A stretch of DNA of 64,000 nt from Rossellomorea marisflavi (GCA_003667865.1 CP033051.1:1695501-1759500); one strand, 5' to 3'; shown: positions 53,312 through 62,410, counted from the stretch's first letter. The notes: generated from the sequence alone by a model not told the origin. Translations and numbers: made by a program.

Positions 53312-53887
53312 ATGGGTACAATCCCTTATGTTATTGAGCAAACGAAGATCGGTGAACGATCCTATGACATCTACTCAAGACTTTTGAAAGATCGAATTAT
53401 CATGATTGGGGAAGAAATCAATGATCATGTTGCGAATAGTGTGGTCGCACAATTGTTATTCTTATCAGCTGAAGATCCAGACAAGGATATTTCACTTTAC
53501 ATTAACAGTCCAGGAGGTTCCACCACAGCGGGCTTTGCCATTTTTGATACGATGAAATATATCAAGCCTAATGTGCGCACCATTTGTATCGGGATGGCGG
53601 CCTCCTTTGGAGCCCTGCTACTGCTTGCTGGTGAAAAAGGTAAACGAATGGCACTACCGAATAGTGAAATCATGATTCATCAGCCATTAGGTGGTGCACG
53701 AGGGCAGGCAACAGAAATTGAAATCTCGGCGAAAAGAATTCTCAAGCTAAAAGAGCACACGAATCAGATCATTGCAGACCACACGGGTCAACCGTTTGAG
53801 AAAGTTGCGCACGATACAGAACGTGATTATTTTATGACAGCCTCTGAAGCAAAGGAATATGGGATTATAGATGAGATTATTGCATAG
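53312..53887 (+). CDS. clpP: ClpP-family protease subunit, probable paralogue
   Basis: 191 aa self-compartmentalised serine protease. The triad is Ser98 (GMAASFGAL), His123 ([10 protein letters not shown]) and Asp172 (DTERDYF). It lies in one unit with the sigma factor gene, not in a usual clpP context. Several substitutions near the active site ([18 protein letters not shown]) differ from the main Bacillus ClpP pattern, so I take it as a second ClpP needing ClpX or ClpC. CGGAGG before the ATG. Confidence 0.93.
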   Translation: MGTIPYVIEQTKIGERSYDIYSRLLKDRIIMIGEEINDHVANSVVAQLLFLSAEDPDKDISLYINSPGGSTTAGFAIFDTMKYIKPNVRTICIGMAASFGALLLLAGEKGKRMALPNSEIMIHQPLGGARGQATEIEISAKRILKLKEHTNQIIADHTGQPFEKVAHDTERDYFMTASEAKEYGIIDEIIA

Positions 53888-53892
53888 ATTTT

Positions 53893-53938
53893 ACAAAACA
53901 AGGGCGTAGTGCATGTCCTTGTTTTGTTGTTTGTTTTG
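53893..53938 (+). terminator. Intrinsic terminator
   Basis: ACAAAACAAGG / CCTTGTTTTGT with a 13-nt loop and T-rich tail. Confidence 0.88.
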
Positions 53939-54134
53939 AGAAATACAGCTCCCGTGTAAGACCCAATGAACCCGTTACGACTCCATACCGTGCACCCAAA
54001 ACATATCCACTACATTTATTGTATAAATTCCTTGTTTGAAAACAACGTCTTAAGTAGGAGAAGGCATAGGGAATCGAGAATATAGTTCTATCAATCTATT
54101 AGAAAAGTGTTTTTTTATAAATGGGGGAATTTGA

Positions 54135-54986
54135 ATGGACATATTTATTACAGATTTAGATGGGACCTTGTTGCAAAAAGATGCAACCGTTTCTAAGATT
54201 ACGAGGGATATCCTGATAAAGTTGCTTCAGCAAGGGCTTCCTTTTACTGTTGCTAGTGCAAGAAGTGTCAAAACGATACAACCGATCATGGCCAATATTC
54301 CAATCTCGTTACCTATTATAGAATTCAACGGTGCGTATCTATCTGATATAGCTACAGGGGAGCATTTGTATGTTCATGAAATTGAACAGACGATACGTGA
54401 GGTCATTTTTGACTTAGGTGTAAAGTACAAGACCCTTCCGTTCATTTCAAGCTATAATGGAAAGAAGGATTGCTTATATTATCCTGAAATTACGAATGAT
54501 GGGCAGGACTTTTATTTTCAGGAAAGGCTGAGGATGAAGGATGACCGATTGATCCACCATTCAAGATTACAAGAGAGCTTCAAGGACCAGATTGTATGTT
54601 TTACCTTTATGAACCGATTTGAGGTATTACAAGAATTTAAAGAGGAATTAGAGCATACTGTTGGTCCTTATGTTGAGATCCACTTGTTTGAAGAAATCTA
54701 TAATCCTGGATGGTATTGGTTAACCGTTCATGACCGTAAAGCGACCAAAGATCAAGCAATTCAGACGTTAAAGGAATACATCGGTCAAAAGGATGCGAAG
54801 GTGACCGTATTTGGTGATGGCGTCAATGATATAAAAATGTTCAAAGCAGCAGATTACGCTGTAGCCGTTGGGAATGCATGCGAGGAGTGTCAGAGGTTTG
54901 CCAATGAAACGATCGGTGTGCATACTACGGATAGTGTGGCGAAATATTTGCAAAGGATTTGGAATGAGAAAATAGAAACCATGTGA
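54135..54986 (+). CDS. Cof-type HAD-family phosphatase
   Basis: 283 aa. Nucleophile motif ITDLDGTLLQ at the N-terminus, motif II TVASARS, and motif IV VFGDGVNDIKMFKAADYAVAVGNA. The C2-type cap lies between. Such enzymes dephosphorylate sugar phosphates or flavin/nucleotide compounds; the substrate is not predicted. 14 bp before the next gene, so a two-gene unit. Confidence 0.9.
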   Translation: MDIFITDLDGTLLQKDATVSKITRDILIKLLQQGLPFTVASARSVKTIQPIMANIPISLPIIEFNGAYLSDIATGEHLYVHEIEQTIREVIFDLGVKYKTLPFISSYNGKKDCLYYPEITNDGQDFYFQERLRMKDDRLIHHSRLQESFKDQIVCFTFMNRFEVLQEFKEELEHTVGPYVEIHLFEEIYNPGWYWLTVHDRKATKDQAIQTLKEYIGQKDAKVTVFGDGVNDIKMFKAADYAVAVGNACEECQRFANETIGVHTTDSVAKYLQRIWNEKIETM

Positions 54987-54999
54987 AAGGAGAGGTAAT

Positions 55000-55725
55000 A
55001 TGAGTCGTAAAGATGAAATACGTGACAAGGTTTGGACAACCTTAACGGAGCAAAAGCTTGGACGCTTTCCGTTTCCATTATACAAACGTATTCCGAATTT
55101 TAAAGGAGCAGAACGAGCCTCAAAGCTAGTTGAGTCTATGGACATTTATCAGGATGCCAAGGTTGTAAAGGTCAACCCCGATGCTCCACAGCTTCCTTTG
55201 CGTACACAAGTGTTAAAGGACGGAAAGGTGCTATTGATTCCAACTCCAAGACTTAAGGATGGCTTTGTTATGATTGACCCGAAAAATGTTCCAGTGGGTG
55301 AGGAACGAAAGGCTGCGAGTATTAAGCATATGAATTCATATGGGAAAGTCGTTTCTTTACTTGAGGTTCCTACGATTGACCTTATTGTGGTTGGGTCTGT
55401 TGCGATACATAAGGATGGACGTCGCCTTGGGAAAGGTGAGGGTTATGCTGATCGCGAGTATGCGATTATCCGAGAACTTGGGAATCCGCAGGTACCTGTG
55501 ATTACAACGATAAACAGTGTGCAGCTTGTTGATGATGATATTCCCATTGATCCATTTGATTTAACAGTCGATTGGATTGTAACGGAGGATGAAATCATTG
55601 AGACGCGTAGTCCTTATGAAAAACCGACCGGAATTCTTTGGGAGCATGTTCGAGATGAAGAGTTTGAAGAGATGCCGGTTTTGAAGGAGATTAAGGAGAT
55701 TGTAAATAGTAAAAGACCAAGCTAG
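55000..55725 (+). CDS. 5-formyltetrahydrofolate cyclo-ligase-like protein
   Basis: 241 aa, longer than the usual 5-FCL (about 190). The family motif is DGRRLGKGEGYADREYA near residue 137, and it resembles the MTHFS-domain-containing group, whose reaction is unproven. The last residues overlap the terminator. G and T are frequent at third positions in the final 20 codons. Confidence 0.8.
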   Translation: MSRKDEIRDKVWTTLTEQKLGRFPFPLYKRIPNFKGAERASKLVESMDIYQDAKVVKVNPDAPQLPLRTQVLKDGKVLLIPTPRLKDGFVMIDPKNVPVGEERKAASIKHMNSYGKVVSLLEVPTIDLIVVGSVAIHKDGRRLGKGEGYADREYAIIRELGNPQVPVITTINSVQLVDDDIPIDPFDLTVDWIVTEDEIIETRSPYEKPTGILWEHVRDEEFEEMPVLKEIKEIVNSKRPS

Positions 55726-55748
55726 TGGAAATGAGCTTGGTCTATTTA
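55712..55748 (+). terminator. Intrinsic terminator overlapping a gene end
   Basis: AGACCAAGCT / AGCTTGGTCT; the left arm contains the last codons and stop of the cyclo-ligase-like gene. Confidence 0.85.
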
Positions 55749-55812
55749 TGGTTTTATAATGTAAAGTTCTAGAAATTTTTGTGGTAGACACGTTTCTGTA
55801 CCGTTAGTTTAG

Positions 55813-55824
55813 AGGTCCGTCCCT
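55813..55824 (+). repeat. D repeat next to the carbonic anhydrase stop codon
   Basis: AGGTCCGTCCCT ends at the base before the stop codon of the minus-strand gene (55825-55827). No partner arm. Confidence 0.75.
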
Positions 55825-56382
55825 TTAGTATCCTTCAACAACGAGGTCAAGTTTTCCTGTACCTGGGTCAATAACAAGTCCGTGAACGGGAACCTTTTTG
55901 TCCATTAGTGGGTGCTGATGAATCATGTCTACGCTGTGGGCTACGCTTTCTTCTACACTGGCAAATCCGGTTAGCCATTCGTCCAGGTTAATTCCCGAGT
56001 ATTCTAGTGTGCTGAAGGTTTCATCTTCAATGCCACGCTCCTTCATTGCATCAATTACAGCCTTACTGTCAAGAGAGCCCATTCCGCAGTCGCGGTGTCC
56101 AATTACAAACACTTCGTCTGCTTTTAAGGCATAAACTGCGACAAGAATACTACGCATAATACTTCCGAATGGATGTGCCACAAGAGCACCGGCGTTTTTA
56201 ACGATTTTAACATCGCCGTTTCGCATGTTCATGGACTTTGGCAGAAGCTCAACTAATCTTGTGTCCATACAAGTTAAAATGACGATACGCTTATCAGGAA
56301 ACTTTGTGGTTTGGTATTCCTCGTATTTTTTTTCATCAACAAATGAAGTATTGAATTCAAGAATATCCTTTAATAATGACAT
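55825..56382 (-). CDS. Beta-carbonic anhydrase (YtiB-like)
   Basis: 185 aa. Zinc ligands are Cys38 in LTCMDTR and the His/Cys of GHRDCGMG; the Asp-Arg dyad is in CMDTR. It interconverts CO2 and bicarbonate and resembles YtiB of B. subtilis in size. Good SD (GGAGG) before ATG 56382. Confidence 0.92.
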   Translation of the reverse strand: MSLLKDILEFNTSFVDEKKYEEYQTTKFPDKRIVILTCMDTRLVELLPKSMNMRNGDVKIVKNAGALVAHPFGSIMRSILVAVYALKADEVFVIGHRDCGMGSLDSKAVIDAMKERGIEDETFSTLEYSGINLDEWLTGFASVEESVAHSVDMIHQHPLMDKKVPVHGLVIDPGTGKLDLVVEGY

Positions 56383-56539
56383 GAATCTCCCTCCAATGGT
56401 ATGTAATCTTCTATTCAGTGAAGAACAGTTATAAAAATAGTATGTTGAATCTATATTATCAGAGAATGAATCGATATTGAAGGATTGTTGCTTAGCGATT
56501 ATACTTTCAAGGACATAGTCATTGATAAGGAGGTTGTTT

Positions 56540-57442
56540 ATGAAGTCATTACATGCTTCTGTATATATCTTATTAGGAGCGTGTTCCTATGGAATACATG
56601 CTTCACTTGTGAAAATTGGCATTGCACAAAACATAACAATTTCCGAGATTACTAGTAGTCAGTACATTATTGGCATTTTGCTATTATTGCTTGTATTACC
56701 TTTTACAAAGAAAAAAAGTATGAACCGTCGTCAGCTTTTTGAACTATTGGGGATTGGTGTGTTGGTCGGACTTACGGGTGTTTTTTACGGATTAAGCTTG
56801 GCAAAGATCCCTGCATCCATAGCCGTTGTGATGCTGTTTCAATTTACGTGGATCGGTTTGTTGATTGAGTCCGTCTATTTAAGGTCCGTCCCTAGTAGGA
56901 AGAAGCTAGTTTCGGTTGGTTTTTTGTGGGTGGGGACGTTCCTTGCTGGGAGTTTGGTGAGTTCGACGGGCTTTCAGTGGAGTGAGAATATTGAGGGGAT
57001 TGTATATGGATTTTTAGGTGCAATTACCTTTGCATTGTTTTTATTTTTTAGTGGAAAAGTGGCAAAGGGGATTCCGACTGTTCAAAAAAGTGTTCTTACG
57101 ATTTTGGGCGGAAGTGTTGTTGTGTGCGGGATGTTACAGCCTGCATTTTTATCAGAGCCTAGTAGATTCGTAGATATTTGGGAAATCGGTGTCATTGTGA
57201 GTTTATTTGGCTCCATCCTGCCCATTGTGTTTTTTGCATTAGGTACACCACATCTTGAATCAAGTATTTCTACAATTATTGGAGCAGCAGAGCTTCCGGC
57301 AGCAATCATCGCAGCGATGGTGTTATTGCATGAAGATGTATCTGTGCTGCAGTCTATCGGGATATTGTTGATCTTGATTGGTATTGCGATTCCGCAACTA
57401 ACATTCCGGTTTCAAAAACCACAAAAGCAATTCAGTCAGTAA
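56540..57442 (+). CDS. EamA-family (DMT) transporter
   Basis: 300 aa, ten helices in two EamA repeats; ISEITSSQYIIGILLLLLVL and PASIAVVMLFQFTWIGLLIE are typical. The cargo is unknown. ATG 56540 is chosen from AAGGAGG seven nt upstream. A D repeat lies inside the frame at 56881-56892 and encodes RSVP in a loop; the next 36 codons end in G or T in 33 cases. Confidence 0.85.
   Translation: MKSLHASVYILLGACSYGIHASLVKIGIAQNITISEITSSQYIIGILLLLLVLPFTKKKSMNRRQLFELLGIGVLVGLTGVFYGLSLAKIPASIAVVMLFQFTWIGLLIESVYLRSVPSRKKLVSVGFLWVGTFLAGSLVSSTGFQWSENIEGIVYGFLGAITFALFLFFSGKVAKGIPTVQKSVLTILGGSVVVCGMLQPAFLSEPSRFVDIWEIGVIVSLFGSILPIVFFALGTPHLESSISTIIGAAELPAAIIAAMVLLHEDVSVLQSIGILLILIGIAIPQLTFRFQKPQKQFSQ
56881..56892 (+). 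repeat. D repeat within a reading frame
   Basis: AGGTCCGTCCCT read in frame as Arg-Ser-Val-Pro between two membrane helices of the EamA transporter, a place where an insertion would be tolerated. Confidence 0.8.
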
Positions 57443-57460
57443 AAAATTATAAAGAGGAAG

Positions 57461-57489
57461 TTGCAGAAATAATCTGAACATCATATAAT
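57461..57489 (+). promoter_or_regulatory. Promoter of the ABC-F leader
   Basis: TTGCAG (57461-57466), 17-bp spacer, TATAAT (57484-57489). A start near 57496 gives a leader of about 375 nt. Confidence 0.8.
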
Positions 57490-57532
57490 AGAACTAACTA
57501 TAATTGGAATTTTTAAAGGAGGTGGAATTGAG

Positions 57533-57655
57533 ATGAAGAATCGTTCTGTTGGATTGCATGGACAATACTTAGAATATATCTATATTTGCCGTGCAATTTT
57601 TCATGAAGTTGCGTTCAAGGGGACACGTATGCCCTTTTTTAGCAACTTAATATGA
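57533..57655 (+). CDS. 40-aa upstream ORF (leader peptide) of the ABC-F gene
   Basis: AAAGGAGGTGG is 7 nt before the ATG, the best SD in this region, so the ORF is very likely translated. The product, MKNRSVGLHGQYLEYIYICR followed by AIFHEVAFKGTRMPFFSNLI, has no membrane segment. Its position before two terminator-like hairpins and an ABC-F gene is that of attenuation leaders in which a drug-stalled ribosome changes the RNA fold. That role is inferred from layout. Confidence 0.75.
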   Translation: MKNRSVGLHGQYLEYIYICRAIFHEVAFKGTRMPFFSNLI

Positions 57656-57704
57656 AAACAGTACGGTAAGAGGTCTCAATTCCAGTCTCGAACAATAAAC
57701 GGTG

Positions 57705-57737
57705 ACGAGTGAGAGCTTATTAAAGGCTCTTTTTTTG
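57705..57737 (+). terminator. Attenuator 1 in the ABC-F leader
   Basis: AGAGC / GCTCT with a 9-nt loop, flanking purines, then seven T. Fifty nt after the upstream ORF stop; the region between (GGTCTCAATTCC, GTCTCG) could form an alternative pairing with GAGTGAGAGC. Confidence 0.7.
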
Positions 57738-57779
57738 TACCCTGCTAGAGGTGTTTATACACACTAGTTTTAACATTGT

Positions 57780-57822
57780 CGAAAAGCCATGGAGGACGAT
57801 TGCTCTTCTATGGCTTTTTTTG
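57780..57822 (+). terminator. Attenuator 2 in the ABC-F leader
   Basis: AAAAGCCAT / ATGGCTTTTTTT with a loop of about 19 nt, 52 bp before the ABC-F start. Confidence 0.75.
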
Positions 57823-57873
57823 TGTTTTCTGAAGCCTCTTACTTAGATTGATATAAATGGAGGAAAAGAAATT

Positions 57874-59769
57874 ATGATACTTTGTAGCATACAACAAATC
57901 GCAAAAATGTTTGGTGGAAATCAGGTTTTTGAACATATAACGTTTGAAATACAAGAGAAGGATCGTATTGGACTTGTTGGTCGTAATGGTAGTGGAAAAA
58001 CAACCATCTTTAAATTACTTGCAAATGTCGAGTCTCCTGATGAAGGGCAAATCCACTTGAAAAAAGGAGCTAGGGTAGGATACCTAGCACAGATTCCCCA
58101 ATATCCAAAAGGAACAACAGGTCTGGATGTACTACAATCTGCCTTTGCACATCTACTTGAAAAAAGTGAACGCCTTCGAGAGCTTGAAGGAAAAATGGCT
58201 ACTGCAACCGATGAGGAGCAATTAACGAAAGACCTTAATGAATATGGTCGATTGCAGGATGCTTTTACACTTTCAGGAGGATATGAGATTGAGTCGAATA
58301 TCTCGCGAGTGGCGAATGGATTAGGGATAGAAGATTTATTAGGTAAGTCCTTTGAGACGCTGAGTGGAGGAGAACAAACAAAGGTATGTCTAGGTCTTGT
58401 GCTATTACAGAAGCCGGAACTGCTCTTACTTGACGAGCCGACAAATCATCTTGATATTCAGGCCGTAGAATGGCTCGAGGAGTTTTTAAAGGAGTATGAC
58501 GGTGCGGTTGTGTGTATTTCCCATGACCGGTACTTTTTAGATCATGTGATTACAAAGATTTACGATCTTGAGGACGGTGAGTTAACGGTCTATCATACGA
58601 ACTATTCAGGCTTTGTAAAAGAAAAAGAAGAACGCATGCTTATTGAATTTCAGGCATATCAGGAGCAACAAAAGAAAATAAAAAAAATGAAGGAAGCAAT
58701 CAAACGACTGAAGGAGTGGGCGAACCAAGCAAACCCACCGAATGAGGGACTGCACAAGCGTGCCCGAAATATGGAGCGTGCCTTAGAACGGATGGAGAAG
58801 CTGAAACGTCCTGTTATCGATCGAAAACAGATGGGACTGGAGTTTGAGAAAACGGACCGAAGTGGAAAAGACGTTTTTATTTTGGATAATGTCTCGAAAA
58901 CGTATGGTCATAAGACCTTGTTTGAAGATGCTAATCTGTTGGTACAATATTTGGACCGTACGGCTATTGTTGGTCCAAATGGGACAGGAAAATCAACGAT
59001 TATTAAGATGCTGTTAGATGAGGTCAAAGCGGACTCTGGTGTGGTTAAGCTTGGTAGTAGTGTGAAGATTGGGTATTTATCACAGCACTTTACGGTTGCG
59101 GACCCAAATATGAGACTCATTGATGCGTTTCGTGAAGAAGTAGCGGTTGCAGAAGGAGAAGCACGTCATATTCTCGCAAGGTTCTTATTTTACGGACCAA
59201 ATGTTTTTCGAAGAGTGGGGCAGTTAAGTGGAGGAGAAAAAATGCGTCTGCGTCTTGCTCAGCTGATGCATCAGGACATCAATTTTCTCGTGCTTGATGA
59301 ACCGACGAACCATCTAGATATTGATTCTCGTGAGGTATTAGAGGATGCTTTAGAAGAATTCAAAGGGACAATTCTAGCCGTTTCCCATGACCGTTATTTC
59401 CTAAATAAATTGTTCAAGAAAACGTACTGGCTGTATAACAAAAAGCTTCATCATTTTGATGGAGATTACACCTGGGCGAAGTCGAAGCTTGAAGAGTTGA
59501 AAGCGAAGGAAGCTCCTATGAAGGAGGAGCCTATAGCGAAAGAGGTCAAAGTAGTGGAGCCGGTAACGTCTTCTGGTAATAAGAAACCTTTCATTCGTAT
59601 AGAAGAGGTGGAGGCTTCCTTGGAGGAATTAGAGGAACGAGTCGCTAGTCTTGAAGCTGAGCTTGCTGTAGAGAAAGAATTGGAGAAGCTTCAGAAGCTA
59701 TATGAGGTGAAGGAACAATTAGAAAAAAAGCGTGATGAGATGTATGGGTTATTGGAGATGTTACTGTAG
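57874..59769 (+). CDS. ABC-F ATPase, ribosome-associated
   Basis: 631 aa with two ATPase domains and no membrane part. Walker A: GRNGSGKTT and GPNGTGKST; signature: LSGGEQTK and LSGGEKMRL; Walker B: LLLLDEPTNHLD and FLVLDEPTNHLD. The linker between them (about 245-320) is the P-site tRNA interaction motif region, and a coiled-coil tail covers about 575-631. ABC-F proteins either protect ribosomes from antibiotics or assist translation (YfmR, YdiF types); the regulated leader favours the former, the long C-terminal coil the latter. Confidence 0.92.
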   Translation: MILCSIQQIAKMFGGNQVFEHITFEIQEKDRIGLVGRNGSGKTTIFKLLANVESPDEGQIHLKKGARVGYLAQIPQYPKGTTGLDVLQSAFAHLLEKSERLRELEGKMATATDEEQLTKDLNEYGRLQDAFTLSGGYEIESNISRVANGLGIEDLLGKSFETLSGGEQTKVCLGLVLLQKPELLLLDEPTNHLDIQAVEWLEEFLKEYDGAVVCISHDRYFLDHVITKIYDLEDGELTVYHTNYSGFVKEKEERMLIEFQAYQEQQKKIKKMKEAIKRLKEWANQANPPNEGLHKRARNMERALERMEKLKRPVIDRKQMGLEFEKTDRSGKDVFILDNVSKTYGHKTLFEDANLLVQYLDRTAIVGPNGTGKSTIIKMLLDEVKADSGVVKLGSSVKIGYLSQHFTVADPNMRLIDAFREEVAVAEGEARHILARFLFYGPNVFRRVGQLSGGEKMRLRLAQLMHQDINFLVLDEPTNHLDIDSREVLEDALEEFKGTILAVSHDRYFLNKLFKKTYWLYNKKLHHFDGDYTWAKSKLEELKAKEAPMKEEPIAKEVKVVEPVTSSGNKKPFIRIEEVEASLEELEERVASLEAELAVEKELEKLQKLYEVKEQLEKKRDEMYGLLEMLL

Positions 59770-59825
59770 GATTGTTGGGATTTTGGGTGTCCTGAGGTTT
59801 TCACAGCAGTTGCTAAACTATAACA

Positions 59826-60090
59826 CTTAGGTACTGGGAATTCCATTTGCAAAATAACTAATTAAGGTACTGGATGTCCGCATGAGCATTGTTTTTAATT
59901 CGAAGCGGACAAATAGTACCTTATTCTACATGAATTCACTGCTTTTGAAAGGCAAGCGGACATTTTAGTACTCTATTTCATGAAGTTCACTTGAAAATTT
60001 GCTCTCTATACGTAAATAAGGTACTTAAATGTCCGCCACCTTAGCAAAATACCTATTTTAAAGCTAAATAAGGTATTAAATGTCCGCATA
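59826..60090. repeat. Repeat C: AAGGTACT...GTCCGC sites in both orientations
   Basis: Five clear 17-19 bp sites: 59864-59881 (+), 59905-59922 (-), 59956-59972 (-), 60018-60036 (+), 60070-60087 (+), plus weaker ones near 59828 and 60045. Site centres are 41, 51, about 62 and about 52 bp apart. This fills the gap between the ABC-F and oxidoreductase genes; I see no gene in it. Confidence 0.8.
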
Positions 60091-60196
60091 AGCTTGCCTT
60101 ACACTTGTATTCAGCGTGATCTGTAGCAAAGAACAAGCATCGAAAAATGTTTTCATATCCTGTGCATATTATAATCAACAGATAGGAGTGATGAAG

Positions 60197-61153
60197 ATGA
60201 GAAAACATGAGGTAATCATTATTGGTGGTGGTCTGGCTGGGATTATGGCAGCTCGAACGTTGCTACATAACGGAATAGAGGATGTTGTCATACTAGATAA
60301 AAGCCGAAGTGTAGGGGGACGATTGGCAACGAGAAGAGTAGACGGCGGAAAGGTCGATCATGGAGCACAGTTTTTTACAGTTCGTACACCACAATTGCAA
60401 AAGAGTGTGGAGGATTGGCTAAAAAAGGGCTGGGTGAAAAAGTGGTTTGGTGACCCGTATCCTCGTTATACAAGTGTTGATGGGATGAACACATTAGCTA
60501 AAAAACTAGCAGACGGAATTCCAGCTATACTTAATGAGAGAGCTGTAAATGTTACAAATGAAGATTCTGTTGTGGTTCAGTGTGAGTCAGGAACGACCTA
60601 TCATGCGAAGAAAGTGCTAATAACAGCACCTGCTCCTCAGGCAAAGGATCTTCTTTCAGGTGATGAATTTTCTTCCGACATCAAGGAAGAGTTAAGCAAG
60701 GTAACGTTTGCTCCGTGTCTCGTAGGGATTTTTACCGTGGAGGAAACGGTCCCAAACCTTGATGAAGGGGGCCATCTTGATACAAAGGTACCTGCTGGAG
60801 TGGAACGTATTGTGGATCATCAAGCAAAAGGAATCTCCGATAAGGTCACGGTTAGCGTGTATATGAACAGAGAATGGTCTATGGAACATTATGATCTAGA
60901 CGATCAATCAATTTTAGCAAAAATAAAAGGTAAGGTAGCAGGTATGAGTGTTATTCAGGAGCAGCTGAAGCGTTGGCGTTATGCTGAGGCACAAACCGTT
61001 TTGCATAAGCCTTATTTACAGGTAGACAACAAGATATTTATTGCAGGAGATGCCTTTTTAACAGAAGATGATCCTGCAGGAAGAACACGATTTGAGAGTG
61101 CTTTTTTATCGGGGATAGCAGTGGGAGAAGCACTTGTGAAAGCCGAAAGGTAA
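60197..61153 (+). CDS. Renalase-like FAD-dependent oxidoreductase
   Basis: 318 aa. The FAD-binding Rossmann motif is IIIGGGLAGIMAARTL, followed by VVILDKSRSVGGRLATRR and DHGAQFFTVR as in the renalase/NAD(P)-FAD amine oxidase group; the C-terminal FIAGDAFL closes the FAD site. Bacterial renalases oxidise off-pathway forms of NAD(P)H. The start is ATG 60197, eight nt after AGGAG. About 120 bp before nos. Confidence 0.82.
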   Translation: MRKHEVIIIGGGLAGIMAARTLLHNGIEDVVILDKSRSVGGRLATRRVDGGKVDHGAQFFTVRTPQLQKSVEDWLKKGWVKKWFGDPYPRYTSVDGMNTLAKKLADGIPAILNERAVNVTNEDSVVVQCESGTTYHAKKVLITAPAPQAKDLLSGDEFSSDIKEELSKVTFAPCLVGIFTVEETVPNLDEGGHLDTKVPAGVERIVDHQAKGISDKVTVSVYMNREWSMEHYDLDDQSILAKIKGKVAGMSVIQEQLKRWRYAEAQTVLHKPYLQVDNKIFIAGDAFLTEDDPAGRTRFESAFLSGIAVGEALVKAER

Positions 61154-61276
61154 TTGTTCAATTTTCCGACAAACTTCCTCATTTTACTAAGAATTTTTAG
61201 GCAAACTAGTGGATGAGTTACAGTTTCAGGTTTACACTAAAAGCAACTAGATTGTTTAACTGAAAGGACGTTTGTT

Positions 61277-62359
61277 TTGACACAGTTATGGGAAGAGGCA
61301 CAACAATTTATCACGGATTGCTATCAGGAATTAGAAAAATCAACTACTGATATTGAAAATAGATTAGCTCAAATAAAGCAAGAGATCGAGGAAAGAAATG
61401 TTTATGAGCATACCTATGAAGAGCTTGTTTTTGGCGCAAAGGTAGCGTGGCGTAATAGTAATCGCTGTATTGGAAGACTCTTTTGGCAATCGTTACATGT
61501 ACTTGATGAGAGACATTTGAGTACGGAAGACGAGATCTTTGATGCATTACATCGTCATCTTCAATATGCCTCAAACGGTGGAAAAATCCTTCCAACCATC
61601 ACAATCTTTCGACCGTCTCAGCCTGATCAACCGGATATCCGTCTCTGGAATCACCAGCTTCTACGTTATGCTGGATATAAAGAAGGTGATGCGGTCATGG
61701 GAGATCCTTCTTCCATTGCATTAACAACAAAGCTTGAAGAACTAGGCTGGAGTGGGGAGAAAACGCATTTTGACCTATTACCATGGGTCGTCCAAATTGG
61801 GGACGGACCTCCAAAGTGGAGAGAGATTGATCGTGAATCCGTTCTTGAGGTTGAACTGGTGCATCCTGAATATGAGTGGTTTCAGGACTTGCGCTTGAAG
61901 TGGTATGGAGTACCGATTATTGCCGATATGGAGCTTTCTATTGGTGGGATATCGTATAAGGCAGCACCTTTTAATGGCTGGTACATGGGGACGGAGATCG
62001 GAGCGCGCAATCTAGCCGATGCGTCGCGCTATAATATGCTGCCAAAAATCGCGAGCTGTATGGGACTTGATACGTCACGAGCTTCAACATTATGGAAGGA
62101 CAAAGCATTGGTAGAGTTAAATGTTGCTGTGTTGCATTCCTATAAAGCAGCGGGTGTCAGTATCGTTGACCATCACACAGCCGCCCAGCAGTTTGGTTAT
62201 TTTGAAGAGAATGAGAAGAAGGCAGGACGTAAGGTTACAGGTGATTGGAACTGGCTTATCCCACCAGTATCACCTGCAACAACACATATGTGGTTTAAGG
62301 GCTATGATAATACGTGGAAGACGCCGAATTATTTTTATCAGAAGAAAGTATATAAGTAA
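61277..62359 (+). CDS. nos: Bacterial nitric oxide synthase oxygenase
   Basis: 360 aa; makes NO from arginine. The haem-thiolate is Cys64 in [11 protein letters not shown], and the substrate region [15 protein letters not shown] is intact; [17 protein letters not shown] is the C-terminal hallmark. There is no reductase domain, as in other Bacillus NOS enzymes, so general flavodoxin reductases must supply electrons. The start is TTG 61277 with AAAGGA upstream. Confidence 0.96.
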   Translation: MTQLWEEAQQFITDCYQELEKSTTDIENRLAQIKQEIEERNVYEHTYEELVFGAKVAWRNSNRCIGRLFWQSLHVLDERHLSTEDEIFDALHRHLQYASNGGKILPTITIFRPSQPDQPDIRLWNHQLLRYAGYKEGDAVMGDPSSIALTTKLEELGWSGEKTHFDLLPWVVQIGDGPPKWREIDRESVLEVELVHPEYEWFQDLRLKWYGVPIIADMELSIGGISYKAAPFNGWYMGTEIGARNLADASRYNMLPKIASCMGLDTSRASTLWKDKALVELNVAVLHSYKAAGVSIVDHHTAAQQFGYFEENEKKAGRKVTGDWNWLIPPVSPATTHMWFKGYDNTWKTPNYFYQKKVYK

Positions 62360-62366
62360 TGGTTGT

Positions 62367-62410
62367 AAGCTGGTTCATTCTATCGAAACGGAATGAAGCA
62401 GCTTTCTTCA
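62367..62410 (+). terminator. Hairpin after nos
   Basis: AAGCTG-TTCATTC pairs with GAATGAA-CAGCTT; a T-rich tail follows. It overlaps the end of the convergent small gene. Confidence 0.65.

Noticed and set aside
61799-61810. GGGGACGGACCT in nos as another D repeat
   Set aside because: It encodes part of the GDGPP stretch of the NOS domain and the flanking codons are not skewed; I treat the match as chance.
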